Positions 6,901 to 14,532 are shown, counted from the first letter of the stretch. The stretch is 29,224 bases of DNA from Chloroflexota bacterium (GCA_005881235.1 VBEQ01000203.1:1-29224); one strand, 5' to 3'. A program made the numbers and translations. Notes: a model not told the origin generated them from the letters alone.

Positions 6901-7926
6901 CTACGCGGGCTGGCGTGCGGTGCGAATCATCGCCAGGCGGTCGATGACCCCCTCGGCCTCGCGGACGATATCGCGCACGATCTGCCCTGCCGGCTTGATG
7001 TCGTGGATCAGGCTGCACGTTTGTCCCGCCCAGAAGGGCAGGTACTCGAGGTCGCTCGTGTATTCCGGAGTTGGCGTCAGGCTCGCGTATTTCGGGATAT
7101 CCATGGTCTGACCGGCGCGCGTTCGGCTTCCCACAGTCGTGCCCTCGCCCGGTCGCTGGCCGATCGGAGGCTTGCCGGCGGCCTCCCATTCTCGAACGAT
7201 GGCGTTGCGCAGTACACGATGCGGCGCCTTCTCCCAGCCAACGTTGAAGAGATCCTCCACGTAGATGGTGTCTTCGGCGACGCCGCTCACGATGCGCTCT
7301 TTGTAGAGGGGTGGGACGAAGGCTTCTTCGCTGGCCACGAAGCGGGTGCCCATCGATACACCCTGGGCACCCAGGCTGAGGGCGGCGACCAGGCCTCGAC
7401 CGTCGGCGACGCCTCCCGAGGCCAGCACCGGGATCGGCGTGACAGCGTCGACCACCGCGGGCAAGAGCACGGACAGAGCCGTGGTGCCCCGCACGTGACC
7501 GCCGGCTTCGACGCCCTGGGCGATCACGAAGTCGACGCCCCCAGTGGCGGCCGCTCGAGCCTCATCGACAGACCCGACCTGGATCGCGACCTTTACGCCA
7601 CGCGCATGGGCCGGGCCAACGTAGCGAGTCGGATCGCCCCAGAAGAAAACCAGGAGTGGGACACCCGCGTCGAGACACGCCTCGATGGGGCCGTCCGCGA
7701 TGTCTTCGAGAATGAGGTTGACGCCAAAAGGCCTTGTGGTCAGTGCTCGCACGCGCCCGATGAGTTCGCGTAGATATGGAACGCTGAAGCCGCTGGCGCC
7801 GAGCACGCCACAGCCGCCTGCGTTGGAAACCGCCGCCACAACGTCCGGTCCGGCGCCAGGGCCGAACCCGGCCGACAGGATCGGGTATTCGATCCCGAGG
7901 CGCTCGCAGAGTTCTGTCTTGAGCAT
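6901..7926 (-). CDS. Nitronate monooxygenase / 2-nitropropane dioxygenase family FMN enzyme
   Basis: A 341-residue TIM-barrel flavoprotein. It opens with MLKTELCERLGIEYPILSAG and GPDVVAAVSNAGGCGVLGAS, typical of the family, followed by PFGVNL, VDFVIAQGVEAGGHVRG with the catalytic-type His144, IPVLASGGVADGRGLVAAL (phosphate-binding loop) and GVSMGTRFVASEE. Family members oxidise nitronates using FMN and O2; many homologues have other, unknown substrates. ATG at 7926 is supported by GGAGG about 8 bases upstream; the frame is open further upstream but would then overlap the VOC gene. It follows the VOC gene by 58 bases, probably in one transcription unit, which may pair two small-molecule oxidation or detoxification activities. 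Confidence 0.88.
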   Translation of the reverse strand: MLKTELCERLGIEYPILSAGFGPGAGPDVVAAVSNAGGCGVLGASGFSVPYLRELIGRVRALTTRPFGVNLILEDIADGPIEACLDAGVPLLVFFWGDPTRYVGPAHARGVKVAIQVGSVDEARAAATGGVDFVIAQGVEAGGHVRGTTALSVLLPAVVDAVTPIPVLASGGVADGRGLVAALSLGAQGVSMGTRFVASEEAFVPPLYKERIVSGVAEDTIYVEDLFNVGWEKAPHRVLRNAIVREWEAAGKPPIGQRPGEGTTVGSRTRAGQTMDIPKYASLTPTPEYTSDLEYLPFWAGQTCSLIHDIKPAGQIVRDIVREAEGVIDRLAMIRTARQPA

Positions 7927-7984
7927 CAGTTGTCCCTCCTCTAGCCCCGGCGATCTCTCAGACGTGCGATAAGTATGAACTTGC

Positions 7985-8365
7985 TTAGGCCTTGCGCTCG
8001 CTGATCTCGAAGAGGTGGCCATCGGGATCGCGGAAAAAACAGCGGACTTCCCAGGCCGATTCGCGGGGCTCGGTGAGGAACCGAGCCCCACGGGAGCGCA
8101 GCATCTCATAAGTGGCGCGGCAGTCGGGGACCCGAATCGTCATGCTGTGGCTGATCTTCGAGGGATCGGGCGGCGGGACGAATTCCGTTCCCGGTTTGTC
8201 GGCTGTCTCGCCACCCGGCGTGACGACCAGCAGCCAGGCGCCGTCGTAATCGAAGACGGCGGACGTTCCGCCATACTCACCAGTCAGTTTCGCTCCGAGG
8301 ACGTCCCGGTACCAGGAGACCGACCGCTGCAGGTCGCTGACGACCAGGATGTGCGTGAGCTCCAT
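7985..8365 (-). CDS. VOC-superfamily (glyoxalase/bleomycin-resistance-like) protein
   Basis: A 126-residue protein with the paired beta-alpha-beta-beta-beta modules of the vicinal-oxygen-chelate fold. MELTHILVVSDLQRSVSWYRDVLG contains the first-strand His (His5) that is usually a metal ligand. The second half has ISHSMTIRVPDCRATYEML and the terminal CFFRDPDGHLFEISE with the usual metal-ligand Glu near the end. Members include glyoxalases, dioxygenases and drug-binding proteins; substrate unknown. TAGGCT lies 8 bases before the ATG (8379 to 8374), suggesting a leaderless promoter. The nitronate monooxygenase gene follows 58 bases downstream. Confidence 0.85.
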   Translation of the reverse strand: MELTHILVVSDLQRSVSWYRDVLGAKLTGEYGGTSAVFDYDGAWLLVVTPGGETADKPGTEFVPPPDPSKISHSMTIRVPDCRATYEMLRSRGARFLTEPRESAWEVRCFFRDPDGHLFEISERKA

Positions 8366-8373
8366 CGGAGCTC

Positions 8374-8379
8374 AGCCTA
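8374..8379 (-). promoter_or_regulatory. Putative -10 box of the VOC gene
   Basis: TAGGCT on the minus strand, 8 bases before the ATG at 8365 and identical to the hexamer before the gene at 1822. It sits in a 10-base palindrome AGCCTAGGCT just after the stop of the upstream small gene. No clear -35. Confidence 0.3.
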
Positions 8380-8381
8380 GG

Positions 8382-8696
8382 CTAGCGCGGCGGCATGATC
8401 GGCGGAGGGCCGAGCGTCACATCGTCGAAATCCGCGTGCGCGTTGACATAGGATTCGCTGTCGACGATCTGCGTCTTGAGGCGCGCCAACCTCGCCGCGC
8501 TGTCCCCCAACTCACAGCGGCCGTAGCGGTGCCTGAGATCGTCCAAGAAGATGCCCACGGTGAGGTGAACGCAGGATCCACTGCTGAGGTTGGGCTGATC
8601 CGGCGTCAATTCGACGCGCTCGAAGGTGGGGCATTCCCGGAAGTCCTCCGGAAACGGGCGCGAGTAAGGACAGGCATCGTCTGGAAGCTTCCCGAT
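8382..8696 (-). CDS. Small four-cysteine protein of unknown function
   Basis: The frame is open from TAA at 8700-8702 to TAG at 8382-8384 and reads like real protein. It has ACPYSRPFPEDFRECPTFE near the N-terminus, then SGSCVHLTVG, LRHRYGRCELGD, an amphipathic stretch and a Pro-rich end (GPPPIMPPR). Cysteines at about 9, 22, 42 and 61, with nearby His44 and His56, could bind a metal or form disulfides. There is no signal peptide. The Cys/Pro-rich region before TTG at 8609 has no ATG, GTG or TTG; ATC at 8694-8696 is the likeliest initiator, giving 104 residues. A perfect TTGACA lies upstream. I recognise the CPY-RPFP-DF-ECP pattern as recurring in soil bacteria but cannot name the family. It is downstream of, and collinear with, the response regulator. 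Confidence 0.55.
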   Translation of the reverse strand: MGKLPDDACPYSRPFPEDFRECPTFERVELTPDQPNLSSGSCVHLTVGIFLDDLRHRYGRCELGDSAARLARLKTQIVDSESYVNAHADFDDVTLGPPPIMPPR

Positions 8697-8702
8697 CTCT
8701 TA

Positions 8703-8732
8703 TCCACACCACGTCTGGACCGCCTGTGTCAA
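8703..8732 (-). promoter_or_regulatory. Possible promoter of the four-cysteine protein gene
   Basis: A perfect TTGACA -35 box on the minus strand (8732 to 8727), an 18-base spacer and a poor -10 hexamer TGTGGA (or GTGGAT one base on), then 5-6 bases to ATC at 8696. The -35 is convincing; the -10 is weak. Confidence 0.35.
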
Positions 8733-8780
8733 CCCGGCGAATTAGATCGGGACATTACTGCTGAGCTTGCCTGGCGCCGG

Positions 8781-9488
8781 CTACGCCTGGCGCTTCGCGG
8801 GCCCGGCGACCGGTGCCGCGATCAGGCGATAGCGATGCTCGGGCCGGCCTGGCGAGCCATACCGCATCACGACTTCGACCCGGCCCGACTGCACCAGGTG
8901 ATCGAGGTAGCGCCGCGCGGTCACGCGGCTCAGCCTCGCGAGATCGGCAACCTCCACCGCCGCCAGGTCCCGGCCGGCCTCGTGCAGGATGCGAGTGATG
9001 AGGTCGAGGGTCGGCCTCGACAGGCCCTTAGGCAGTACCTCGCCACCACCCTGCCTGAGGATGGTGTAGAGCGTATCGACCGCGTGCTGGTCCGCCTCCG
9101 AGAGTTGCTTGAGTCGCTGGTGCATCGCGGCGTAGCTCTGCAACTTCTCCTGGAGCGCCGCGAATCGAAACGGCTTGATCAGGTAGTGGACCACGCCGCC
9201 GTGCATCGCGGCCCGCAGACTCTCCACGTCTCGCGCGGCGGTGATGGCGATGACGTCGACCCGGGAGGCGCCGCTTTCGCGGATCGTGCGCATGACCTCC
9301 AACCCCGAGATGTCGGGCAGGTAGATGTCGAGGAGGAGAAGGTCAGGCTTCGACTGTGCGATCAATCGCAGCGCCTCCGCTCCCGTTCCTGCCTCGGCCA
9401 CCACGCTGAAGCCCGGTACCTTTTCGACGTAGGCTCGGTGGAGCGCCGCGACCCGGAAATCGTCGTCCACGATCAGCGTGCGGATCAT
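8781..9488 (-). CDS. Response regulator, DcuR/CitB type
   Basis: A 235-residue two-component response regulator. The receiver domain (1 to about 120) has the acidic pocket Asp8-Asp9-Asp10, phosphoacceptor Asp54 in LLLLDIYLPDISG and Lys105 in YLIKPF. A linker leads to a C-terminal winged-helix DNA-binding region with DLAAVEVADLARLSRVTARRYL and GSPGRPEHRY, typical of CitB/DcuR regulators of the DcuS/CitA kinases. The ATG overlaps the kinase stop as ATGA (9485-9488), so the two are translationally coupled. The importer genes lie divergently beyond the kinase and are the likely target. The four-cysteine protein follows about 85 bases downstream on the same strand. Confidence 0.92.
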   Translation of the reverse strand: MIRTLIVDDDFRVAALHRAYVEKVPGFSVVAEAGTGAEALRLIAQSKPDLLLLDIYLPDISGLEVMRTIRESGASRVDVIAITAARDVESLRAAMHGGVVHYLIKPFRFAALQEKLQSYAAMHQRLKQLSEADQHAVDTLYTILRQGGGEVLPKGLSRPTLDLITRILHEAGRDLAAVEVADLARLSRVTARRYLDHLVQSGRVEVVMRYGSPGRPEHRYRLIAAPVAGPAKRQA

Positions 9489-11101
9489 GACGCGCCCACC
9501 GACGCGGGCTTTGCGCTGAGGGGGAGCCGAACCGTGAACAAGGCGCCGCCCTGGTTGATCACCGTGACCTCGCCGCCGCGGCGTGCCGCCACCTGCTGCA
9601 CGAGCGCGAGGCCAAGCCCACGGCGGGAGCCCGGGCCGGCCAGCTTGGTCGTGAAGCCCTCGGAGAAGATCCGGCCGAGGTCACTGCGGCTGATTCCGGG
9701 ACCGGAATCATGCACGTGGATGACGACATCGCCGTCCGCCTTCTGGATCGACACTTCGACCCAGCGGGGACCGCCGTTCGACGAGGTCGCGGCCGCGTCC
9801 AGCGCGTTGTCGATCAGGTTGCCGACGACCGTGATCAAGTCGCGCGGATGCCCCGCGTCGCCGTCGAGGCGGCTGTCGGGCGATAGTCGGAACTGGATGC
9901 CACGCTCGGCGGCGACCGCCGATTTGCCGAGCAGGAGCGCGCCGAGGACGGGATCACCGACGCGCTCGAGGAGCGATTCCGTCAGCTCCTGGGACACGCT
10001 CGACGATTCCGTCGTCATCTGGATCGCCTCTTCCTGGCGCCCAAGCTCGATGAGGCCCGCAATCGTGTGCAGCCGGTTGGAGAAATCGTGCGCCTGCGCG
10101 CGCAGTGCCTCCGTGAGGCTGCGGGCGTTGTCCAGCTCGCGCAACAGGCTCTCGAGCTCGGTCCGATCGCGGAAGGTCGCGACGTATCCAATCGTTCGGC
10201 CGCGCACCACGACCGGCATCCGGCTGACCACGAGCACGCGGTCGGCCGCCAGCACGACTTCATCGGCTCCGGTGACCTCCCCGATCAGCAAATCGCGGAC
10301 GCGGCCCGGCGGAAGGACGTCGGTGAGCGGCTGGCCGACACTATCTCCGGACAGCCGCAGCAGCCGCCGGGCTTCGTCGTTGATCAGCGTGATGCGGCCT
10401 TCGATGTCGGTGGCGATTGTCCCTTCGCGGATGCCGTGCAGGCTGGCCTCCCGTTGTTCGAGGAGCGTGGCGATCTCGCCCGGCTCCAGGCCGAAGGTCT
10501 GCCGCTTGAGCCGTCGCGCGAGGAAAATTGATCCGGCCACGCCAAGGGCGAGCGCCACCAGCATGTAGAGGGCGAGCTGCGGAAGCATCGCCGCCAGCTG
10601 CTGCGAAAGCGTCCCTTCGAGGAAGCCGACAGAGACGATGCCGATGACACGGCCCTGCCCGTCGAAAATCGGGGCTTTGCCACGCGCGGACACGCCGAGG
10701 GTACCGTGTTCGACGCCAACCCAGGTTTTTCCAGCAAGGACGGTGTGGAAATCCTCGTCGATCGGCTTGCCGATCATCGCGGGATTCGGGTGGGAGTACC
10801 GAATCCCGTTGGCGCCCGCGATGACGACGAAGCTTGCGCCAGACGCCTTGCGGATGCCTTCGGCAAGTGGCTGCAGGGTTCGGGACGGATCCGAGTCGCG
10901 AAGGCCGTCGCCAACTGATGGCATGCCGGCCACCGACTGAGCGATAGTCAGCGAACGCTTCTCGTAGCGCTGGTCGAGCTGCCGGCTTTCGTTGAGGTAG
11001 GAAGCGGCGGCGCCAATGATCAGCGCTCCCAGCACGATCGCGAGCTGGAAGACGAGGATCTGCGACGCCAGGCTGAGGCGAGGTCGGCGCACCGGTTTCA
11101 T
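9485..11101 (-). CDS. Sensor histidine kinase, DcuS/CitA type
   Basis: A 538-residue membrane kinase: transmembrane segment about 15-35, an extracytoplasmic Cache-like sensor (about 36-170; YSHPNPAMIGKP, IFDGQGRVIGIVSVGFLEGT), a second transmembrane segment about 172-195, a PAS domain (about 212-315; REGTIATDIEGRITLINDEA), the CitA/DcuS H-box with phosphoacceptor His338 in RAQAHDFSNRLHTIAGL, and a HATPase domain with NLIDNALDAA, DSGPGIS and GLGLALVQQ. Relatives sense extracellular di- and tricarboxylates such as citrate, succinate and fumarate; the ligand here is only inferred to be a small carboxylate or an importer substrate. It is paired by ATGA overlap with the response regulator and divergent from the NMT1-type importer with a 104-base gap. 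Confidence 0.92.
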   Translation of the reverse strand: MKPVRRPRLSLASQILVFQLAIVLGALIIGAAASYLNESRQLDQRYEKRSLTIAQSVAGMPSVGDGLRDSDPSRTLQPLAEGIRKASGASFVVIAGANGIRYSHPNPAMIGKPIDEDFHTVLAGKTWVGVEHGTLGVSARGKAPIFDGQGRVIGIVSVGFLEGTLSQQLAAMLPQLALYMLVALALGVAGSIFLARRLKRQTFGLEPGEIATLLEQREASLHGIREGTIATDIEGRITLINDEARRLLRLSGDSVGQPLTDVLPPGRVRDLLIGEVTGADEVVLAADRVLVVSRMPVVVRGRTIGYVATFRDRTELESLLRELDNARSLTEALRAQAHDFSNRLHTIAGLIELGRQEEAIQMTTESSSVSQELTESLLERVGDPVLGALLLGKSAVAAERGIQFRLSPDSRLDGDAGHPRDLITVVGNLIDNALDAAATSSNGGPRWVEVSIQKADGDVVIHVHDSGPGISRSDLGRIFSEGFTTKLAGPGSRRGLGLALVQQVAARRGGEVTVINQGGALFTVRLPLSAKPASVGAS

Positions 11102-11138
11102 CGTATCCCGTCATCGCGATTGGAGGGAGCGACCACAA

Positions 11139-11153
11139 CGACCAAAACGGTCG
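11139..11153. promoter_or_regulatory. Inverted repeat in divergent promoter region, candidate operator
   Basis: CGACC (11139-11143), a five-base A-rich spacer and GGTCG (11149-11153) form a perfect inverted repeat; an additional CGACC copy lies at 11130-11134. The site lies upstream of the importer promoter and within 40 bases of the kinase start, where a response-regulator site would be expected. Function is inferred. Confidence 0.4.
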
Positions 11154-11168
11154 CAAACTCCGCAAGGC

Positions 11169-11198
11169 TTTTCAGCGGCCGTCCGGCCCATTTACGGT
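11169..11198 (+). promoter_or_regulatory. Putative promoter of the NMT1-type importer operon
   Basis: TTTTCA (11169-11174), an 18-base spacer and TACGGT (11193-11198), then 7 bases to ATG at 11206; no Shine-Dalgarno site, so probably leaderless. The CGACC-N5-GGTCG repeat ends 15 bases before the -35, an activator-like position. Confidence 0.4.
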
Positions 11199-11205
11199 TG
11201 CGGCG

Positions 11206-12015
11206 ATGGCCAGCCCGGCGATCGAGCTGCGTGGTGTCACCAAGCGGTTCGCCACCCCCAAAGGCGGGATTTACACGGCGTTACGCGACCTCAACCTGGA
11301 GGTCGCCGCCGGCGAGTTCTGCGCCGTCGTCGGCCCAACCGGCTGCGGCAAATCGACGACACTGGCGCTGATTTCGGGCCTCGAGCCCGCCAGCACCGGC
11401 GAGGTCCGCGTGGAAGGGAATCCGGTCAAGGGCATCGCCGGCGGCGTGGGCTACGTTTTCCAGAGCGACGCCGTGTTCCCCTGGAAGACGGTCCTGGAGA
11501 ACGTGGCGGCCGGCCCCCGTTACCACGGCGCCCCGGGTCGCGATGCCCGCGCCCGGGCGAGGGAGTGGATCACCCGCGTTGGCCTGGCCGGCTTCGAGGA
11601 TCGTTACCCCCACCAGCTCTCCGGGGGCATGCGCAAGCGAGTGGGTCTGGCACAGAGTCTGATCAACGGTCCCCGCATCCTGCTGATGGACGAACCCTTC
11701 TCCGCGCTCGACGTCCAGACGCGGACGCTGATGGAGAACGAGCTCTTGTCACTATGGTCGTCGACCTCCGCGTCGGTGGTGTTCGTCACCCATGACCTCG
11801 AGGAAGCGATCGCGCTCGCCGATCGCGTGGTCGTCCTCACCGCCGGACCGGGAACCGTCAAGGGGACCTACAAGGTCGACTTGCCGCGGCCCCGCAACGT
11901 TGCCGAGATCCGCTTTCAGCCGCGCTTTACCCAACTCTATGAAGCGATCTGGGGTCAGCTACGCGATGAGGTGTTGGTGAGCTATGAGCGTCAGAAGCAC
12001 GCTGCCGCGGTCTAG
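11206..12015 (+). CDS. ABC importer ATPase, SsuB/TauB/NrtD type
   Basis: This 269-residue cytoplasmic ATPase has Walker A GPTGCGKST (43-51), the Q-loop at Gln86, signature LSGGM (138-142), Walker B LLMDEP with Asp162-Glu163, and the switch His196 in VTHD. FPWKTVLENVA and SALDVQTR are typical of the nitrate/sulfonate/taurine importer family. It energises the permease that overlaps its 3' end by 32 bases. The ATG lacks a Shine-Dalgarno site and lies 7 bases after a TACGGT box, so the transcript is probably leaderless. The operon continues with the permease and binding lipoprotein and is divergent from the DcuS/DcuR-type pair. Confidence 0.93.
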   Translation: MASPAIELRGVTKRFATPKGGIYTALRDLNLEVAAGEFCAVVGPTGCGKSTTLALISGLEPASTGEVRVEGNPVKGIAGGVGYVFQSDAVFPWKTVLENVAAGPRYHGAPGRDARARAREWITRVGLAGFEDRYPHQLSGGMRKRVGLAQSLINGPRILLMDEPFSALDVQTRTLMENELLSLWSSTSASVVFVTHDLEEAIALADRVVVLTAGPGTVKGTYKVDLPRPRNVAEIRFQPRFTQLYEAIWGQLRDEVLVSYERQKHAAAV

Positions 12016-12901
12016 CGTGGTCGGCCCAAACCCTAACCCCCCGCTGCAAGCGGCGGAGGCAAATCCGATCGATGCCGAGCTGACGGCGCGCCGCTCTCGC
12101 GCCGCGCGCCGCCGGCTGGTGACGATCTATGGCCTTCGCGTCCTGTTTGCCGTCATCTGGCTCGGCGGCTGGGAGCTGTCCAGCCGCATGAACTGGGTCG
12201 ATCCCTTCTTCGTTGGCCAGCCAACCGGCGTGGTGGCGCGGCTCTGGACCTGGATCACCGAGGGGACGGCGCTGGGGCCGCTCTGGTATCAGGCCGCGGT
12301 GACGATGGAGGAGGCGGTGGTCGGCTTCATCATCGGCTCGATACTCGGCGTCATCTTCGGGATCGTGCTCGGCCGCGTCGAGCTGCTCGCCGAAACGCTC
12401 TCGCCCTTCATCAAAGCCGCGAACGCGATCCCGCGCGTGGTGCTCGGCTCCCTGTTCGCGATCATGTTCGGTCTCTCGCTCTGGGGCAAGGCGGCCACCG
12501 CCGTCGTGCTGGTGTTCTTCGTCGTCTTCTTCAACGCCTTCCAGGGCGTTCGCGAGGTCGACCGCAATCTGATCGCCAACGCCCGCATCCTCGGTGCCGA
12601 CAACCGGCGCCTGACGCTCGAGATCATCATCCCCTCCGCCCTCTCCTGGATTCTCGCAAGCCTCCACATCAGCTTCGGCCTGGCCATCGTCGGCGCCGTG
12701 GTCGGGGAGCTGTTCGGGGCCACGGCCGGCCTCGGCCAGCTGATCTACAACGCCGGCCACACCTTCGACGTCAATGGCGTGTTCGCCGGCATGTTCCTGC
12801 TGGCGGTGCTCGCCCTCATCGCCGAGGGCCTCATCAGCGCGCTCGAAAAGCGGCTCATCAAGTGGCGACCTCATCGCGTCAGCGGCGAAATACCAATTTA
12901 G
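11984..12901 (+). CDS. ABC importer permease, SsuC/TauC type
   Basis: A 305-residue inner-membrane permease. A polar N-terminal region of about 45 residues precedes some six transmembrane helices. The cytoplasmic coupling motif of binding-protein-dependent permeases is visible as ANARILGADNRRLTLEIIIP (about 200-219). The fold and neighbours match permeases for nitrate, sulfonate, taurine, pyrimidine-precursor or aromatic-acid uptake; the substrate cannot be read from sequence. ATG at 11984 lies within the ATPase 3' end. The unusual N-terminal PNPNPPLQAAEANP stretch is encoded by a degenerate copy of the palindromic repeat found twice elsewhere in the window (12031-12060), suggesting a repeat captured in the reading frame. 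Confidence 0.92.
   Translation: MSVRSTLPRSSVVGPNPNPPLQAAEANPIDAELTARRSRAARRRLVTIYGLRVLFAVIWLGGWELSSRMNWVDPFFVGQPTGVVARLWTWITEGTALGPLWYQAAVTMEEAVVGFIIGSILGVIFGIVLGRVELLAETLSPFIKAANAIPRVVLGSLFAIMFGLSLWGKAATAVVLVFFVVFFNAFQGVREVDRNLIANARILGADNRRLTLEIIIPSALSWILASLHISFGLAIVGAVVGELFGATAGLGQLIYNAGHTFDVNGVFAGMFLLAVLALIAEGLISALEKRLIKWRPHRVSGEIPI
12031..12060 (+). repeat. Degenerate copy of palindromic repeat, inside permease coding sequence
   Basis: Begins CCCTAACCC and contains GCAAGCGG, in the same order as the copy at 15063-15092, but with mismatches in the stem. It encodes part of the permease N-terminal extension. The palindrome is only partly preserved. Confidence 0.45.
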
Positions 12902-12917
12902 GGAGGAGAAACGATCA

Positions 12918-13967
12918 ATGCATGGATCTAGACGTCGGGCGTTTGTTGCTGCGGGTGGGGCGGTCGCGGTGGCCATCGCGCTGGCCGCCTGCGGCGGGAC
13001 CTCGAACAACGCCGGTGGAGGCACTGCCGCGATCACGCCGGTCGACCTCAAGCTCATGGTCGGCGGGCTCAACAAGCAGATCTACCTGCCGAACATGCTC
13101 GCCAAGCAACTCGGCTACTTCGACGAGCAGAAGATCAACGTGACCCTCATCGATGAGGGCTCCGGCCAGGGCACCGAGGACGAGGTCGTCGCCGGCAATG
13201 TCGACGCCGGTTCGGGCGCCTACAGCCACCCGGTCGAGCTCAACGCCAAGGGGAAGAAGATCGAGACCATCTGCCAGTTCGGCATCGCGCCGGGTGAGGC
13301 CGAGATGGTCGCGAGCAAGAAGGCGGACTCGATCAAGACCGCGGCGGACCTCAAGGGGAAGAACCTGGGCGTCACCGACATCGGCTCGGGTACACACACG
13401 ATCACCCTGGCGCTCCTCGGTAAGGCCGGCTTCAAAGGATCCGATGCGCACTTCGTCGCGGTCGGCGCCGGAAATACCTTCATTGCGGCGATCAAAAACA
13501 ACACGATCGACGCGGGCATGACGACCGAGCCCACCATCACTCGGCTCCTGCAAAGTGGCGACGCCAAGGTCTTGATCGACCTCCGCACGCCGGAATCGAC
13601 CCGCGCTGCCCTCGGCGGCGACTATCCGTTCATTGGCATCTTCGCCAAGAATGACTGGGTCAACAGTCACAAGGATGTGGCCCAGCGGCTGGTCAACGTC
13701 TACGTCAAAACGCTCAAGTGGATGAAGGCACACACGGCGGAAGAGATCGCGGCCAAGATGCCGAACGACTACCTGGTTCCGAGTAAGGACCTGTACGTGG
13801 CCGCGCTCAAGAACCAGCTGGCGATCTTCGGCACCGATTGCAAGATGCCGTCGGCCGGTCCGCAGACCGTGCTCAGCATCCTGCAGAACTACGTCTCGAG
13901 CGACCATGGCATCACCGTCAACCTCAGCGAGACCTACACCAACGACTTCGCCAACAAGGCGAGTTAA
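12918..13967 (+). CDS. NMT1/THI5-like substrate-binding lipoprotein
   Basis: A 349-residue lipoprotein: basic start, hydrophobic core and lipobox with lipidated Cys25 (ALAACGG), then a short Asn/Gly linker. The mature part has the NMT1/THI5 binding-protein pattern: NKQIYLPNMLAKQLGYFDEQ, VTLIDEGSGQGTEDEVVAGNVDAG, LKGKNLGVTDIGSGTH, a fold crossover near NNTIDAGMTTEPT and a long C-terminal helical region. Such proteins deliver nitrate, sulfonates, thiamine precursors or aromatic acids to SsuBC-type permeases; the ligand here is unknown. ATG at 12918 has a strong Shine-Dalgarno site, GGGAGGAG, 9 bases upstream. Earlier in-frame starts would overlap the permease. It closes the operon; a hairpin follows 25 bases after the stop. 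Confidence 0.92.
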   Translation: MHGSRRRAFVAAGGAVAVAIALAACGGTSNNAGGGTAAITPVDLKLMVGGLNKQIYLPNMLAKQLGYFDEQKINVTLIDEGSGQGTEDEVVAGNVDAGSGAYSHPVELNAKGKKIETICQFGIAPGEAEMVASKKADSIKTAADLKGKNLGVTDIGSGTHTITLALLGKAGFKGSDAHFVAVGAGNTFIAAIKNNTIDAGMTTEPTITRLLQSGDAKVLIDLRTPESTRAALGGDYPFIGIFAKNDWVNSHKDVAQRLVNVYVKTLKWMKAHTAEEIAAKMPNDYLVPSKDLYVAALKNQLAIFGTDCKMPSAGPQTVLSILQNYVSSDHGITVNLSETYTNDFANKAS

Positions 13968-13992
13968 CTCGCACTAACCGGACCCTACCCTG

Positions 13993-14016
13993 CCCTCCCC
14001 CGCACGCGGGGGAGGG
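13993..14016 (+). repeat. Perfect G/C hairpin repeat, copy 1 (possible terminator)
   Basis: Arms CCCTCCCCCGC (13993-14003) and GCGGGGGAGGG (14006-14016) pair perfectly around two bases. It sits 25 bases after the importer operon and is preceded by CCCTACCC. No T run follows, so it could be a dispersed REP-like element, a terminator, or both. The arms match copy 2 at 15069-15092. Confidence 0.7.
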
Positions 14017-14110
14017 TGTCCGGGGGGCCGACCCACCACCAAGAGGGGAAGACCCGACGCGCGTATCGTGGTGACGGGTCCCGAGAAACGGGCAAGGAGG
14101 AGGCGGGTTG

Positions 14111-14527
14111 GTGGCAAGCAAGACCGGCGTTCGTACGGAGTTGTACCGCGATCAGTTCGGGGTTCTGCTCGAAGACCTGGATCACCAGCTGCTGGAGTTG
14201 AAGTGGCTCGAGGGTAGCGCCTCGATGACCGATGAGGACTTCAGGTCCTGGCTCGACCGCTTTTCGGCTGAGGCAGAGAGGCGGCGGCAGCCCCACCTCG
14301 TCATCAACGTCCGCGAGTTTCGCCATCGTCCCGGCCCCGACGTCGCGGCGTGGCGCGATGAGCATGTCATTCCGCGATACAACCGGGCCGGCGTAACTAA
14401 ATTCGCCTTCCTGCTCCCGGAAGGCTCGCCTGGAGCAGCGGGTTCGCCGGCGCCCGAGCCGCCAGGCACGTTTCCGACGGGGTATTTCGACACCCCGGGC
14501 AAGATCGAGGCCTGGTTCAACCAATAG
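14111..14527 (+). CDS. STAS/SpoIIAA-like small protein
   Basis: A protein of about 138 residues, predicted soluble. The middle reads MTDEDFRSWLDRFSAEAERRRQPHLVINVREFRHRPGPDV, then WRDEHVIPRYNRAGVTKFAFLLPEG, resembling the SpoIIAA-like/STAS fold in which a strand-helix sandwich binds nucleotide or lipid. The C-terminus (YFDTPGKIEAWFNQ) is typical of this group. The role is unknown. The start is TTG at 14108 or GTG at 14111; AAGGAGGAGG at 14094-14103 is a very strong Shine-Dalgarno site that fits GTG with a 7-base gap. The membrane-protein gene follows five bases after the stop, so the two probably form one operon starting after repeat copy 1. Confidence 0.72.
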   Translation: MASKTGVRTELYRDQFGVLLEDLDHQLLELKWLEGSASMTDEDFRSWLDRFSAEAERRRQPHLVINVREFRHRPGPDVAAWRDEHVIPRYNRAGVTKFAFLLPEGSPGAAGSPAPEPPGTFPTGYFDTPGKIEAWFNQ

Positions 14528-14532
14528 GGACC

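Noticed and set aside
8349..10568. A 739-codon open frame on the plus strand opposite the two-component genes
   Set aside because: Low-complexity Arg/Ser/Pro composition typical of the antisense of GC-rich genes; the minus-strand kinase and regulator are unmistakable.
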